A stretch of 64,000 bases of DNA, from assembly GCF_037042905.1 (NCBI RefSeq), contig NC_087252.1:33231494-33295493 (forward strand), read 5' to 3'. Source of the stretch: Lytechinus pictus. Its lineage: Eukaryota > Echinodermata > Echinoidea > Temnopleuroida > Toxopneustidae. The first letter of the stretch is position 1. Each line of letters begins with the position of its first letter. A program made the translations under genes and the position numbers. Shown here piece by piece: positions 36,550 through 51,056 of this stretch. Under the pieces are notes generated by a model. The model worked only from the letters and a program-made list of their open reading frames with translations, made no database searches and was not told the origin of the DNA.

Positions 36550-37396
36550 ACCGAGTTGCCGTTTTCGGAAAGCTATATACAATAAATTACAATAAAGAAA
36601 AACAGTGAGGCAACGTTACCATTCTACAGAGTTTAACCGTATAACAACCTCAATATCTTTTAAAAGGACAATAGCTATCGGACGAAGATATTAACACATT
36701 CCGGCGAGCTATTGTTTCTAACAAACCGGGGCAAAGACATTGACCAAACCTTGTTTATAGAAATGATATCAAGCATCAAAGGTTAAAAAGTGTCTCTTTT
36801 GTAAGAGTTTTCTCGACGACGTACATTGTCAGCCATGAACGGGTAGATACGGGGTGAATGCCAATTTCATTCAAAAGATTTTTTAATTTGATACAGCTGA
36901 TTGACAAAAGTGTATGCATTCGATTCACCATCCAGCATAGATTCCAGAAAGGACAATCACAGAAATTCCTTCGTCCAAATTGGTAAGAAATATTACTTAA
37001 CTTTTAAGAACTATTTGACTGGCGAAAGAATGCCCGCCTCTACTGAAAAAGCCGGTCGTTTTCGGGAAGTCCCCTGAAAATTGAGAAAAATCACCGGTGG
37101 AATCGATTACAAGCACGAGAAGCGTGTGACTTTCTCAGCAACTCCGCCGTCTACGACGAAGATGTAATACAAATAGAAACAGTGAAACTGAGGTAGTGGA
37201 TACGGAATTGTTTAATAATTTATTCAATTTCTTTTCGAGAAAGACAAATGGAAAATGGTTGAATACAATGTTCAATTTACAATGAAAGAAAGAGCTCCCC
37301 CCCCCCCCTACAAGAAAAAAAAAAGTAAGAAAAACAGCGTAATTCAGGTGGAGGAAAAGTAACATTCTTTCTTTGGTATTTTATTAACCCCTTGAG

Positions 37397-37585
37397 GGGT
37401 GGGCCGATCCCGGAGGTACTGCAATACCGGGCCAACCCGTGGCCAGGACGGAGCAAGCCCCTATTCCATGGCCTAAGTTCAAAAATCAGTTTAATATACA
37501 AGCGATTCGGTGAATCGCGTTTCAGATATTAAGCTGAAAAGAACAGATACTACACATGATCTTAGCCAAAAGGCCGAGAAGCGAT
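37397..37585 (-). ncRNA. U2: U2 snRNA, copy 32
   Basis: Standard sequence; period 1036 bp; C-run 12. First of seven consecutive units with exactly 1036 bp. Confidence 0.97.
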
Positions 37586-38432
37586 ACCGAGTTGCCGTTT
37601 TCGGAAAGCTATATACAATAAATTACAATAAAGAAAAACAGTGAGGCAACGTTACCATTCTACAGAGTTTAACCGTATAACAACCTCAATATCTTTTAAA
37701 AGGACAATAGCTATCGGACGAAGATATTAACACATTCCGGCGAGCTATTGTTTCTAACAAACCGGGGCAAAGACATTGACCAAACCTTGTTTATAGAAAT
37801 GATATCAAGCATCAAAGGTTAAAAAGTGTCTCTTTTGTAAGAGTTTTCTCGACGACGTACATTGTCAGCCATGAACGGGTAGATACGGGGTGAATGCCAA
37901 TTTCATTCAAAAGATTTTTTAATTTGATACAGCTGATTGACAAAAGTGTATGCATTCGATTCACCATCCAGCATAGATTCCAGAAAGGACAATCACAGAA
38001 ATTCCTTCGTCCAAATTGGTAAGAAATATTACTTAACTTTTAAGAACTATTTGACTGGCGAAAGAATGCCCGCCTCTACTGAAAAAGCCGGTCGTTTTCG
38101 GGAAGTCCCCTGAAAATTGAGAAAAATCACCGGTGGAATCGATTACAAGCACGAGAAGCGTGTGACTTTCTCAGCAACTCCGCCGTCTACGACGAAGATG
38201 TAATACAAATAGAAACAGTGAAACTGAGGTAGTGGATACGGAATTGTTTAATAATTTATTCAATTTCTTTTCGAGAAAGACAAATGGAAAATGGTTGAAT
38301 ACAATGTTCAATTTACAATGAAAGAAAGAGCTCCCCCCCCCCCCTACAAGAAAAAAAAAAGTAAGAAAAACAGCGTAATTCAGGTGGAGGAAAAGTAACA
38401 TTCTTTCTTTGGTATTTTATTAACCCCTTGAG

Positions 38433-38621
38433 GGGTGGGCCGATCCCGGAGGTACTGCAATACCGGGCCAACCCGTGGCCAGGACGGAGCAAGCCCCTAT
38501 TCCATGGCCTAAGTTCAAAAATCAGTTTAATATACAAGCGATTCGGTGAATCGCGTTTCAGATATTAAGCTGAAAAGAACAGATACTACACATGATCTTA
38601 GCCAAAAGGCCGAGAAGCGAT
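38433..38621 (-). ncRNA. U2: U2 snRNA, copy 33
   Basis: Standard sequence; period 1036 bp; C-run 12. Confidence 0.97.
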
Positions 38622-39468
38622 ACCGAGTTGCCGTTTTCGGAAAGCTATATACAATAAATTACAATAAAGAAAAACAGTGAGGCAACGTTACCATTCTACA
38701 GAGTTTAACCGTATAACAACCTCAATATCTTTTAAAAGGACAATAGCTATCGGACGAAGATATTAACACATTCCGGCGAGCTATTGTTTCTAACAAACCG
38801 GGGCAAAGACATTGACCAAACCTTGTTTATAGAAATGATATCAAGCATCAAAGGTTAAAAAGTGTCTCTTTTGTAAGAGTTTTCTCGACGACGTACATTG
38901 TCAGCCATGAACGGGTAGATACGGGGTGAATGCCAATTTCATTCAAAAGATTTTTTAATTTGATACAGCTGATTGACAAAAGTGTATGCATTCGATTCAC
39001 CATCCAGCATAGATTCCAGAAAGGACAATCACAGAAATTCCTTCGTCCAAATTGGTAAGAAATATTACTTAACTTTTAAGAACTATTTGACTGGCGAAAG
39101 AATGCCCGCCTCTACTGAAAAAGCCGGTCGTTTTCGGGAAGTCCCCTGAAAATTGAGAAAAATCACCGGTGGAATCGATTACAAGCACGAGAAGCGTGTG
39201 ACTTTCTCAGCAACTCCGCCGTCTACGACGAAGATGTAATACAAATAGAAACAGTGAAACTGAGGTAGTGGATACGGAATTGTTTAATAATTTATTCAAT
39301 TTCTTTTCGAGAAAGACAAATGGAAAATGGTTGAATACAATGTTCAATTTACAATGAAAGAAAGAGCTCCCCCCCCCCCCTACAAGAAAAAAAAAAGTAA
39401 GAAAAACAGCGTAATTCAGGTGGAGGAAAAGTAACATTCTTTCTTTGGTATTTTATTAACCCCTTGAG

Positions 39469-39657
39469 GGGTGGGCCGATCCCGGAGGTACTGCAATACC
39501 GGGCCAACCCGTGGCCAGGACGGAGCAAGCCCCTATTCCATGGCCTAAGTTCAAAAATCAGTTTAATATACAAGCGATTCGGTGAATCGCGTTTCAGATA
39601 TTAAGCTGAAAAGAACAGATACTACACATGATCTTAGCCAAAAGGCCGAGAAGCGAT
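39469..39657 (-). ncRNA. U2: U2 snRNA, copy 34
   Basis: Standard sequence; period 1036 bp; C-run 12. Confidence 0.97.
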
Positions 39658-40504
39658 ACCGAGTTGCCGTTTTCGGAAAGCTATATACAATAAATTACAA
39701 TAAAGAAAAACAGTGAGGCAACGTTACCATTCTACAGAGTTTAACCGTATAACAACCTCAATATCTTTTAAAAGGACAATAGCTATCGGACGAAGATATT
39801 AACACATTCCGGCGAGCTATTGTTTCTAACAAACCGGGGCAAAGACATTGACCAAACCTTGTTTATAGAAATGATATCAAGCATCAAAGGTTAAAAAGTG
39901 TCTCTTTTGTAAGAGTTTTCTCGACGACGTACATTGTCAGCCATGAACGGGTAGATACGGGGTGAATGCCAATTTCATTCAAAAGATTTTTTAATTTGAT
40001 ACAGCTGATTGACAAAAGTGTATGCATTCGATTCACCATCCAGCATAGATTCCAGAAAGGACAATCACAGAAATTCCTTCGTCCAAATTGGTAAGAAATA
40101 TTACTTAACTTTTAAGAACTATTTGACTGGCGAAAGAATGCCCGCCTCTACTGAAAAAGCCGGTCGTTTTCGGGAAGTCCCCTGAAAATTGAGAAAAATC
40201 ACCGGTGGAATCGATTACAAGCACGAGAAGCGTGTGACTTTCTCAGCAACTCCGCCGTCTACGACGAAGATGTAATACAAATAGAAACAGTGAAACTGAG
40301 GTAGTGGATACGGAATTGTTTAATAATTTATTCAATTTCTTTTCGAGAAAGACAAATGGAAAATGGTTGAATACAATGTTCAATTTACAATGAAAGAAAG
40401 AGCTCCCCCCCCCCCCTACAAGAAAAAAAAAAGTAAGAAAAACAGCGTAATTCAGGTGGAGGAAAAGTAACATTCTTTCTTTGGTATTTTATTAACCCCT
40501 TGAG

Positions 40505-40693
40505 GGGTGGGCCGATCCCGGAGGTACTGCAATACCGGGCCAACCCGTGGCCAGGACGGAGCAAGCCCCTATTCCATGGCCTAAGTTCAAAAATCAGTTT
40601 AATATACAAGCGATTCGGTGAATCGCGTTTCAGATATTAAGCTGAAAAGAACAGATACTACACATGATCTTAGCCAAAAGGCCGAGAAGCGAT
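40505..40693 (-). ncRNA. U2: U2 snRNA, copy 35
   Basis: Standard sequence; period 1036 bp; C-run 12. Confidence 0.97.
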
Positions 40694-41540
40694 ACCGAGT
40701 TGCCGTTTTCGGAAAGCTATATACAATAAATTACAATAAAGAAAAACAGTGAGGCAACGTTACCATTCTACAGAGTTTAACCGTATAACAACCTCAATAT
40801 CTTTTAAAAGGACAATAGCTATCGGACGAAGATATTAACACATTCCGGCGAGCTATTGTTTCTAACAAACCGGGGCAAAGACATTGACCAAACCTTGTTT
40901 ATAGAAATGATATCAAGCATCAAAGGTTAAAAAGTGTCTCTTTTGTAAGAGTTTTCTCGACGACGTACATTGTCAGCCATGAACGGGTAGATACGGGGTG
41001 AATGCCAATTTCATTCAAAAGATTTTTTAATTTGATACAGCTGATTGACAAAAGTGTATGCATTCGATTCACCATCCAGCATAGATTCCAGAAAGGACAA
41101 TCACAGAAATTCCTTCGTCCAAATTGGTAAGAAATATTACTTAACTTTTAAGAACTATTTGACTGGCGAAAGAATGCCCGCCTCTACTGAAAAAGCCGGT
41201 CGTTTTCGGGAAGTCCCCTGAAAATTGAGAAAAATCACCGGTGGAATCGATTACAAGCACGAGAAGCGTGTGACTTTCTCAGCAACTCCGCCGTCTACGA
41301 CGAAGATGTAATACAAATAGAAACAGTGAAACTGAGGTAGTGGATACGGAATTGTTTAATAATTTATTCAATTTCTTTTCGAGAAAGACAAATGGAAAAT
41401 GGTTGAATACAATGTTCAATTTACAATGAAAGAAAGAGCTCCCCCCCCCCCCTACAAGAAAAAAAAAAGTAAGAAAAACAGCGTAATTCAGGTGGAGGAA
41501 AAGTAACATTCTTTCTTTGGTATTTTATTAACCCCTTGAG

Positions 41541-41729
41541 GGGTGGGCCGATCCCGGAGGTACTGCAATACCGGGCCAACCCGTGGCCAGGACGGAGCAA
41601 GCCCCTATTCCATGGCCTAAGTTCAAAAATCAGTTTAATATACAAGCGATTCGGTGAATCGCGTTTCAGATATTAAGCTGAAAAGAACAGATACTACACA
41701 TGATCTTAGCCAAAAGGCCGAGAAGCGAT
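41541..41729 (-). ncRNA. U2: U2 snRNA, copy 36
   Basis: Standard sequence; period 1036 bp; C-run 12. Confidence 0.97.
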
Positions 41730-42576
41730 ACCGAGTTGCCGTTTTCGGAAAGCTATATACAATAAATTACAATAAAGAAAAACAGTGAGGCAACGTTACC
41801 ATTCTACAGAGTTTAACCGTATAACAACCTCAATATCTTTTAAAAGGACAATAGCTATCGGACGAAGATATTAACACATTCCGGCGAGCTATTGTTTCTA
41901 ACAAACCGGGGCAAAGACATTGACCAAACCTTGTTTATAGAAATGATATCAAGCATCAAAGGTTAAAAAGTGTCTCTTTTGTAAGAGTTTTCTCGACGAC
42001 GTACATTGTCAGCCATGAACGGGTAGATACGGGGTGAATGCCAATTTCATTCAAAAGATTTTTTAATTTGATACAGCTGATTGACAAAAGTGTATGCATT
42101 CGATTCACCATCCAGCATAGATTCCAGAAAGGACAATCACAGAAATTCCTTCGTCCAAATTGGTAAGAAATATTACTTAACTTTTAAGAACTATTTGACT
42201 GGCGAAAGAATGCCCGCCTCTACTGAAAAAGCCGGTCGTTTTCGGGAAGTCCCCTGAAAATTGAGAAAAATCACCGGTGGAATCGATTACAAGCACGAGA
42301 AGCGTGTGACTTTCTCAGCAACTCCGCCGTCTACGACGAAGATGTAATACAAATAGAAACAGTGAAACTGAGGTAGTGGATACGGAATTGTTTAATAATT
42401 TATTCAATTTCTTTTCGAGAAAGACAAATGGAAAATGGTTGAATACAATGTTCAATTTACAATGAAAGAAAGAGCTCCCCCCCCCCCCTACAAGAAAAAA
42501 AAAAGTAAGAAAAACAGCGTAATTCAGGTGGAGGAAAAGTAACATTCTTTCTTTGGTATTTTATTAACCCCTTGAG

Positions 42577-42765
42577 GGGTGGGCCGATCCCGGAGGTACT
42601 GCAATACCGGGCCAACCCGTGGCCAGGACGGAGCAAGCCCCTATTCCATGGCCTAAGTTCAAAAATCAGTTTAATATACAAGCGATTCGGTGAATCGCGT
42701 TTCAGATATTAAGCTGAAAAGAACAGATACTACACATGATCTTAGCCAAAAGGCCGAGAAGCGAT
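42577..42765 (-). ncRNA. U2: U2 snRNA, copy 37
   Basis: Standard sequence; period 1036 bp; C-run 12. Confidence 0.97.
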
Positions 42766-43612
42766 ACCGAGTTGCCGTTTTCGGAAAGCTATATACAATA
42801 AATTACAATAAAGAAAAACAGTGAGGCAACGTTACCATTCTACAGAGTTTAACCGTATAACAACCTCAATATCTTTTAAAAGGACAATAGCTATCGGACG
42901 AAGATATTAACACATTCCGGCGAGCTATTGTTTCTAACAAACCGGGGCAAAGACATTGACCAAACCTTGTTTATAGAAATGATATCAAGCATCAAAGGTT
43001 AAAAAGTGTCTCTTTTGTAAGAGTTTTCTCGACGACGTACATTGTCAGCCATGAACGGGTAGATACGGGGTGAATGCCAATTTCATTCAAAAGATTTTTT
43101 AATTTGATACAGCTGATTGACAAAAGTGTATGCATTCGATTCACCATCCAGCATAGATTCCAGAAAGGACAATCACAGAAATTCCTTCGTCCAAATTGGT
43201 AAGAAATATTACTTAACTTTTAAGAACTATTTGACTGGCGAAAGAATGCCCGCCTCTACTGAAAAAGCCGGTCGTTTTCGGGAAGTCCCCTGAAAATTGA
43301 GAAAAATCACCGGTGGAATCGATTACAAGCACGAGAAGCGTGTGACTTTCTCAGCAACTCCGCCGTCTACGACGAAGATGTAATACAAATAGAAACAGTG
43401 AAACTGAGGTAGTGGATACGGAATTGTTTAATAATTTATTCAATTTCTTTTCGAGAAAGACAAATGGAAAATGGTTGAATACAATGTTCAATTTACAATG
43501 AAAGAAAGAGCTCCCCCCCCCCCCTACAAGAAAAAAAAAAGTAAGAAAAACAGCGTAATTCAGGTGGAGGAAAAGTAACATTCTTTCTTTGGTATTTTAT
43601 TAACCCCTTGAG

Positions 43613-43801
43613 GGGTGGGCCGATCCCGGAGGTACTGCAATACCGGGCCAACCCGTGGCCAGGACGGAGCAAGCCCCTATTCCATGGCCTAAGTTCAAAA
43701 ATCAGTTTAATATACAAGCGATTCGGTGAATCGCGTTTCAGATATTAAGCTGAAAAGAACAGATACTACACATGATCTTAGCCAAAAGGCCGAGAAGCGA
43801 T
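43613..43801 (-). ncRNA. U2: U2 snRNA, copy 38
   Basis: Standard sequence; period 1036 bp; C-run 12. Last of the run of seven equal units. Confidence 0.97.
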
Positions 43802-44649
43802 ACCGAGTTGCCGTTTTCGGAAAGCTATATACAATAAATTACAATAAAGAAAAACAGTGAGGCAACGTTACCATTCTACAGAGTTTAACCGTATAACAAC
43901 CTCAATATCTTTTAAAAGGACAATAGCTATCGGACGAAGATATTAACACATTCCGGCGAGCTATTGTTTCTAACAAACCGGGGCAAAGACATTGACCAAA
44001 CCTTGTTTATAGAAATGATATCAAGCATCAAAGGTTAAAAAGTGTCTCTTTTGTAAGAGTTTTCTCGACGACGTACATTGTCAGCCATGAACGGGTAGAT
44101 ACGGGGTGAATGCCAATTTCATTCAAAAGATTTTTTAATTTGATACAGCTGATTGACAAAAGTGTATGCATTCGATTCACCATCCAGCATAGATTCCAGA
44201 AAGGACAATCACAGAAATTCCTTCGTCCAAATTGGTAAGAAATATTACTTAACTTTTAAGAACTATTTGACTGGCGAAAGAATGCCCGCCTCTACTGAAA
44301 AAGCCGGTCGTTTTCGGGAAGTCCCCTGAAAATTGAGAAAAATCACCGGTGGAATCGATTACAAGCACGAGAAGCGTGTGACTTTCTCAGCAACTCCGCC
44401 GTCTACGACGAAGATGTAATACAAATAGAAACAGTGAAACTGAGGTAGTGGATACGGAATTGTTTAATAATTTATTCAATTTCTTTTCGAGAAAGACAAA
44501 TGGAAAATGGTTGAATACAATGTTCAATTTACAATGAAAGAAAGAGCTCCCCCCCCCCCCCTACAAGAAAAAAAAAAGTAAGAAAAACAGCGTAATTCAG
44601 GTGGAGGAAAAGTAACATTCTTTCTTTGGTATTTTATTAACCCCTTGAG

Positions 44650-44838
44650 GGGTGGGCCGATCCCGGAGGTACTGCAATACCGGGCCAACCCGTGGCCAGG
44701 ACGGAGCAAGCCCCTATTCCATGGCCTAAGTTCAAAAATCAGTTTAATATACAAGCGATTCGGTGAATCGCGTTTCAGATATTAAGCTGAAAAGAACAGA
44801 TACTACACATGATCTTAGCCAAAAGGCCGAGAAGCGAT
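44650..44838 (-). ncRNA. U2: U2 snRNA, copy 39
   Basis: Standard sequence; period 1037 bp; C-run 13. Starts a second block with alternating run lengths. Confidence 0.97.
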
Positions 44839-45685
44839 ACCGAGTTGCCGTTTTCGGAAAGCTATATACAATAAATTACAATAAAGAAAAACAGTGAGGC
44901 AACGTTACCATTCTACAGAGTTTAACCGTATAACAACCTCAATATCTTTTAAAAGGACAATAGCTATCGGACGAAGATATTAACACATTCCGGCGAGCTA
45001 TTGTTTCTAACAAACCGGGGCAAAGACATTGACCAAACCTTGTTTATAGAAATGATATCAAGCATCAAAGGTTAAAAAGTGTCTCTTTTGTAAGAGTTTT
45101 CTCGACGACGTACATTGTCAGCCATGAACGGGTAGATACGGGGTGAATGCCAATTTCATTCAAAAGATTTTTTAATTTGATACAGCTGATTGACAAAAGT
45201 GTATGCATTCGATTCACCATCCAGCATAGATTCCAGAAAGGACAATCACAGAAATTCCTTCGTCCAAATTGGTAAGAAATATTACTTAACTTTTAAGAAC
45301 TATTTGACTGGCGAAAGAATGCCCGCCTCTACTGAAAAAGCCGGTCGTTTTCGGGAAGTCCCCTGAAAATTGAGAAAAATCACCGGTGGAATCGATTACA
45401 AGCACGAGAAGCGTGTGACTTTCTCAGCAACTCCGCCGTCTACGACGAAGATGTAATACAAATAGAAACAGTGAAACTGAGGTAGTGGATACGGAATTGT
45501 TTAATAATTTATTCAATTTCTTTTCGAGAAAGACAAATGGAAAATGGTTGAATACAATGTTCAATTTACAATGAAAGAAAGAGCTCCCCCCCCCCCCTAC
45601 AAGAAAAAAAAAAGTAAGAAAAACAGCGTAATTCAGGTGGAGGAAAAGTAACATTCTTTCTTTGGTATTTTATTAACCCCTTGAG

Positions 45686-45874
45686 GGGTGGGCCGATCCC
45701 GGAGGTACTGCAATACCGGGCCAACCCGTGGCCAGGACGGAGCAAGCCCCTATTCCATGGCCTAAGTTCAAAAATCAGTTTAATATACAAGCGATTCGGT
45801 GAATCGCGTTTCAGATATTAAGCTGAAAAGAACAGATACTACACATGATCTTAGCCAAAAGGCCGAGAAGCGAT
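45686..45874 (-). ncRNA. U2: U2 snRNA, copy 40
   Basis: Standard sequence; period 1036 bp; C-run 12. Confidence 0.97.
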
Positions 45875-46722
45875 ACCGAGTTGCCGTTTTCGGAAAGCTA
45901 TATACAATAAATTACAATAAAGAAAAACAGTGAGGCAACGTTACCATTCTACAGAGTTTAACCGTATAACAACCTCAATATCTTTTAAAAGGACAATAGC
46001 TATCGGACGAAGATATTAACACATTCCGGCGAGCTATTGTTTCTAACAAACCGGGGCAAAGACATTGACCAAACCTTGTTTATAGAAATGATATCAAGCA
46101 TCAAAGGTTAAAAAGTGTCTCTTTTGTAAGAGTTTTCTCGACGACGTACATTGTCAGCCATGAACGGGTAGATACGGGGTGAATGCCAATTTCATTCAAA
46201 AGATTTTTTAATTTGATACAGCTGATTGACAAAAGTGTATGCATTCGATTCACCATCCAGCATAGATTCCAGAAAGGACAATCACAGAAATTCCTTCGTC
46301 CAAATTGGTAAGAAATATTACTTAACTTTTAAGAACTATTTGACTGGCGAAAGAATGCCCGCCTCTACTGAAAAAGCCGGTCGTTTTCGGGAAGTCCCCT
46401 GAAAATTGAGAAAAATCACCGGTGGAATCGATTACAAGCACGAGAAGCGTGTGACTTTCTCAGCAACTCCGCCGTCTACGACGAAGATGTAATACAAATA
46501 GAAACAGTGAAACTGAGGTAGTGGATACGGAATTGTTTAATAATTTATTCAATTTCTTTTCGAGAAAGACAAATGGAAAATGGTTGAATACAATGTTCAA
46601 TTTACAATGAAAGAAAGAGCTCCCCCCCCCCCCCTACAAGAAAAAAAAAAGTAAGAAAAACAGCGTAATTCAGGTGGAGGAAAAGTAACATTCTTTCTTT
46701 GGTATTTTATTAACCCCTTGAG

Positions 46723-46911
46723 GGGTGGGCCGATCCCGGAGGTACTGCAATACCGGGCCAACCCGTGGCCAGGACGGAGCAAGCCCCTATTCCATGGCCT
46801 AAGTTCAAAAATCAGTTTAATATACAAGCGATTCGGTGAATCGCGTTTCAGATATTAAGCTGAAAAGAACAGATACTACACATGATCTTAGCCAAAAGGC
46901 CGAGAAGCGAT
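46723..46911 (-). ncRNA. U2: U2 snRNA, copy 41
   Basis: Standard sequence; period 1037 bp; C-run 13. Confidence 0.97.
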
Positions 46912-47758
46912 ACCGAGTTGCCGTTTTCGGAAAGCTATATACAATAAATTACAATAAAGAAAAACAGTGAGGCAACGTTACCATTCTACAGAGTTTAACC
47001 GTATAACAACCTCAATATCTTTTAAAAGGACAATAGCTATCGGACGAAGATATTAACACATTCCGGCGAGCTATTGTTTCTAACAAACCGGGGCAAAGAC
47101 ATTGACCAAACCTTGTTTATAGAAATGATATCAAGCATCAAAGGTTAAAAAGTGTCTCTTTTGTAAGAGTTTTCTCGACGACGTACATTGTCAGCCATGA
47201 ACGGGTAGATACGGGGTGAATGCCAATTTCATTCAAAAGATTTTTTAATTTGATACAGCTGATTGACAAAAGTGTATGCATTCGATTCACCATCCAGCAT
47301 AGATTCCAGAAAGGACAATCACAGAAATTCCTTCGTCCAAATTGGTAAGAAATATTACTTAACTTTTAAGAACTATTTGACTGGCGAAAGAATGCCCGCC
47401 TCTACTGAAAAAGCCGGTCGTTTTCGGGAAGTCCCCTGAAAATTGAGAAAAATCACCGGTGGAATCGATTACAAGCACGAGAAGCGTGTGACTTTCTCAG
47501 CAACTCCGCCGTCTACGACGAAGATGTAATACAAATAGAAACAGTGAAACTGAGGTAGTGGATACGGAATTGTTTAATAATTTATTCAATTTCTTTTCGA
47601 GAAAGACAAATGGAAAATGGTTGAATACAATGTTCAATTTACAATGAAAGAAAGAGCTCCCCCCCCCCCCTACAAGAAAAAAAAAAGTAAGAAAAACAGC
47701 GTAATTCAGGTGGAGGAAAAGTAACATTCTTTCTTTGGTATTTTATTAACCCCTTGAG

Positions 47759-47947
47759 GGGTGGGCCGATCCCGGAGGTACTGCAATACCGGGCCAACCC
47801 GTGGCCAGGACGGAGCAAGCCCCTATTCCATGGCCTAAGTTCAAAAATCAGTTTAATATACAAGCGATTCGGTGAATCGCGTTTCAGATATTAAGCTGAA
47901 AAGAACAGATACTACACATGATCTTAGCCAAAAGGCCGAGAAGCGAT
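47759..47947 (-). ncRNA. U2: U2 snRNA, copy 42
   Basis: Standard sequence; period 1036 bp; C-run 12. Confidence 0.97.
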
Positions 47948-48795
47948 ACCGAGTTGCCGTTTTCGGAAAGCTATATACAATAAATTACAATAAAGAAAAA
48001 CAGTGAGGCAACGTTACCATTCTACAGAGTTTAACCGTATAACAACCTCAATATCTTTTAAAAGGACAATAGCTATCGGACGAAGATATTAACACATTCC
48101 GGCGAGCTATTGTTTCTAACAAACCGGGGCAAAGACATTGACCAAACCTTGTTTATAGAAATGATATCAAGCATCAAAGGTTAAAAAGTGTCTCTTTTGT
48201 AAGAGTTTTCTCGACGACGTACATTGTCAGCCATGAACGGGTAGATACGGGGTGAATGCCAATTTCATTCAAAAGATTTTTTAATTTGATACAGCTGATT
48301 GACAAAAGTGTATGCATTCGATTCACCATCCAGCATAGATTCCAGAAAGGACAATCACAGAAATTCCTTCGTCCAAATTGGTAAGAAATATTACTTAACT
48401 TTTAAGAACTATTTGACTGGCGAAAGAATGCCCGCCTCTACTGAAAAAGCCGGTCGTTTTCGGGAAGTCCCCTGAAAATTGAGAAAAATCACCGGTGGAA
48501 TCGATTACAAGCACGAGAAGCGTGTGACTTTCTCAGCAACTCCGCCGTCTACGACGAAGATGTAATACAAATAGAAACAGTGAAACTGAGGTAGTGGATA
48601 CGGAATTGTTTAATAATTTATTCAATTTCTTTTCGAGAAAGACAAATGGAAAATGGTTGAATACAATGTTCAATTTACAATGAAAGAAAGAGCTCCCCCC
48701 CCCCCCCTACAAGAAAAAAAAAAGTAAGAAAAACAGCGTAATTCAGGTGGAGGAAAAGTAACATTCTTTCTTTGGTATTTTATTAACCCCTTGAG

Positions 48796-48984
48796 GGGTG
48801 GGCCGATCCCGGAGGTACTGCAATACCGGGCCAACCCGTGGCCAGGACGGAGCAAGCCCCTATTCCATGGCCTAAGTTCAAAAATCAGTTTAATATACAA
48901 GCGATTCGGTGAATCGCGTTTCAGATATTAAGCTGAAAAGAACAGATACTACACATGATCTTAGCCAAAAGGCCGAGAAGCGAT
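48796..48984 (-). ncRNA. U2: U2 snRNA, copy 43
   Basis: Standard sequence; period 1037 bp; C-run 13. Confidence 0.97.
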
Positions 48985-49831
48985 ACCGAGTTGCCGTTTT
49001 CGGAAAGCTATATACAATAAATTACAATAAAGAAAAACAGTGAGGCAACGTTACCATTCTACAGAGTTTAACCGTATAACAACCTCAATATCTTTTAAAA
49101 GGACAATAGCTATCGGACGAAGATATTAACACATTCCGGCGAGCTATTGTTTCTAACAAACCGGGGCAAAGACATTGACCAAACCTTGTTTATAGAAATG
49201 ATATCAAGCATCAAAGGTTAAAAAGTGTCTCTTTTGTAAGAGTTTTCTCGACGACGTACATTGTCAGCCATGAACGGGTAGATACGGGGTGAATGCCAAT
49301 TTCATTCAAAAGATTTTTTAATTTGATACAGCTGATTGACAAAAGTGTATGCATTCGATTCACCATCCAGCATAGATTCCAGAAAGGACAATCACAGAAA
49401 TTCCTTCGTCCAAATTGGTAAGAAATATTACTTAACTTTTAAGAACTATTTGACTGGCGAAAGAATGCCCGCCTCTACTGAAAAAGCCGGTCGTTTTCGG
49501 GAAGTCCCCTGAAAATTGAGAAAAATCACCGGTGGAATCGATTACAAGCACGAGAAGCGTGTGACTTTCTCAGCAACTCCGCCGTCTACGACGAAGATGT
49601 AATACAAATAGAAACAGTGAAACTGAGGTAGTGGATACGGAATTGTTTAATAATTTATTCAATTTCTTTTCGAGAAAGACAAATGGAAAATGGTTGAATA
49701 CAATGTTCAATTTACAATGAAAGAAAGAGCTCCCCCCCCCCCCTACAAGAAAAAAAAAAGTAAGAAAAACAGCGTAATTCAGGTGGAGGAAAAGTAACAT
49801 TCTTTCTTTGGTATTTTATTAACCCCTTGAG

Positions 49832-50020
49832 GGGTGGGCCGATCCCGGAGGTACTGCAATACCGGGCCAACCCGTGGCCAGGACGGAGCAAGCCCCTATT
49901 CCATGGCCTAAGTTCAAAAATCAGTTTAATATACAAGCGATTCGGTGAATCGCGTTTCAGATATTAAGCTGAAAAGAACAGATACTACACATGATCTTAG
50001 CCAAAAGGCCGAGAAGCGAT
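49832..50020 (-). ncRNA. U2: U2 snRNA, copy 44
   Basis: Standard sequence; period 1036 bp; C-run 12. Confidence 0.97.
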
Positions 50021-50867
50021 ACCGAGTTGCCGTTTTCGGAAAGCTATATACAATAAATTACAATAAAGAAAAACAGTGAGGCAACGTTACCATTCTACAG
50101 AGTTTAACCGTATAACAACCTCAATATCTTTTAAAAGGACAATAGCTATCGGACGAAGATATTAACACATTCCGGCGAGCTATTGTTTCTAACAAACCGG
50201 GGCAAAGACATTGACCAAACCTTGTTTATAGAAATGATATCAAGCATCAAAGGTTAAAAAGTGTCTCTTTTGTAAGAGTTTTCTCGACGACGTACATTGT
50301 CAGCCATGAACGGGTAGATACGGGGTGAATGCCAATTTCATTCAAAAGATTTTTTAATTTGATACAGCTGATTGACAAAAGTGTATGCATTCGATTCACC
50401 ATCCAGCATAGATTCCAGAAAGGACAATCACAGAAATTCCTTCGTCCAAATTGGTAAGAAATATTACTTAACTTTTAAGAACTATTTGACTGGCGAAAGA
50501 ATGCCCGCCTCTACTGAAAATGCCGGTCGTTTTCGGGAAGTCCCCTGAAAATTGAGAAAAATCACCGGTGGAATCGATTACAAGCACGAGAAGCGTGTGA
50601 CTTTCTCAGCAACTCCGCCGTCTACGACGAAGATGTAATACAAATAGAAACAGTGAAACTGAGGTAGTGGATACGGAATTGTTTAATAATTTATTCAATT
50701 TCTTTTCGAGAAAGACAAATGGAAAATGGTTGAATACAATGTTCAATTTACAATGAAAGAAAGAGCTCCCCCCCCCCCCTACAAGAAAAAAAAAAGTAAG
50801 AAAAACAGCGTAATTCAGGTGGAGGAAAAGTAACATTCTTTCTTTGGTATTTTATTAACCCCTTGAG

Positions 50868-51056
50868 GGGTGGGCCGATCCCGGAGGTACTGCAATACCG
50901 GGCCAACCCGTGGCCAGGACGGAGCAAGCCCCTATTCCATGGCCTAAGTTCAAAAATCAGTTTAATATACAAGCGATTCGGTGAATCGCGTTTCAGATAT
51001 TAAGCTGAAAAGAACAGATACTACACATGATCTTAGCCAAAAGGCCGAGAAGCGAT
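50868..51056 (-). ncRNA. U2: U2 snRNA, copy 45
   Basis: Standard RNA; period 1036 bp; C-run 12. The spacer to its left has a private A to T change at 50521. Confidence 0.97.
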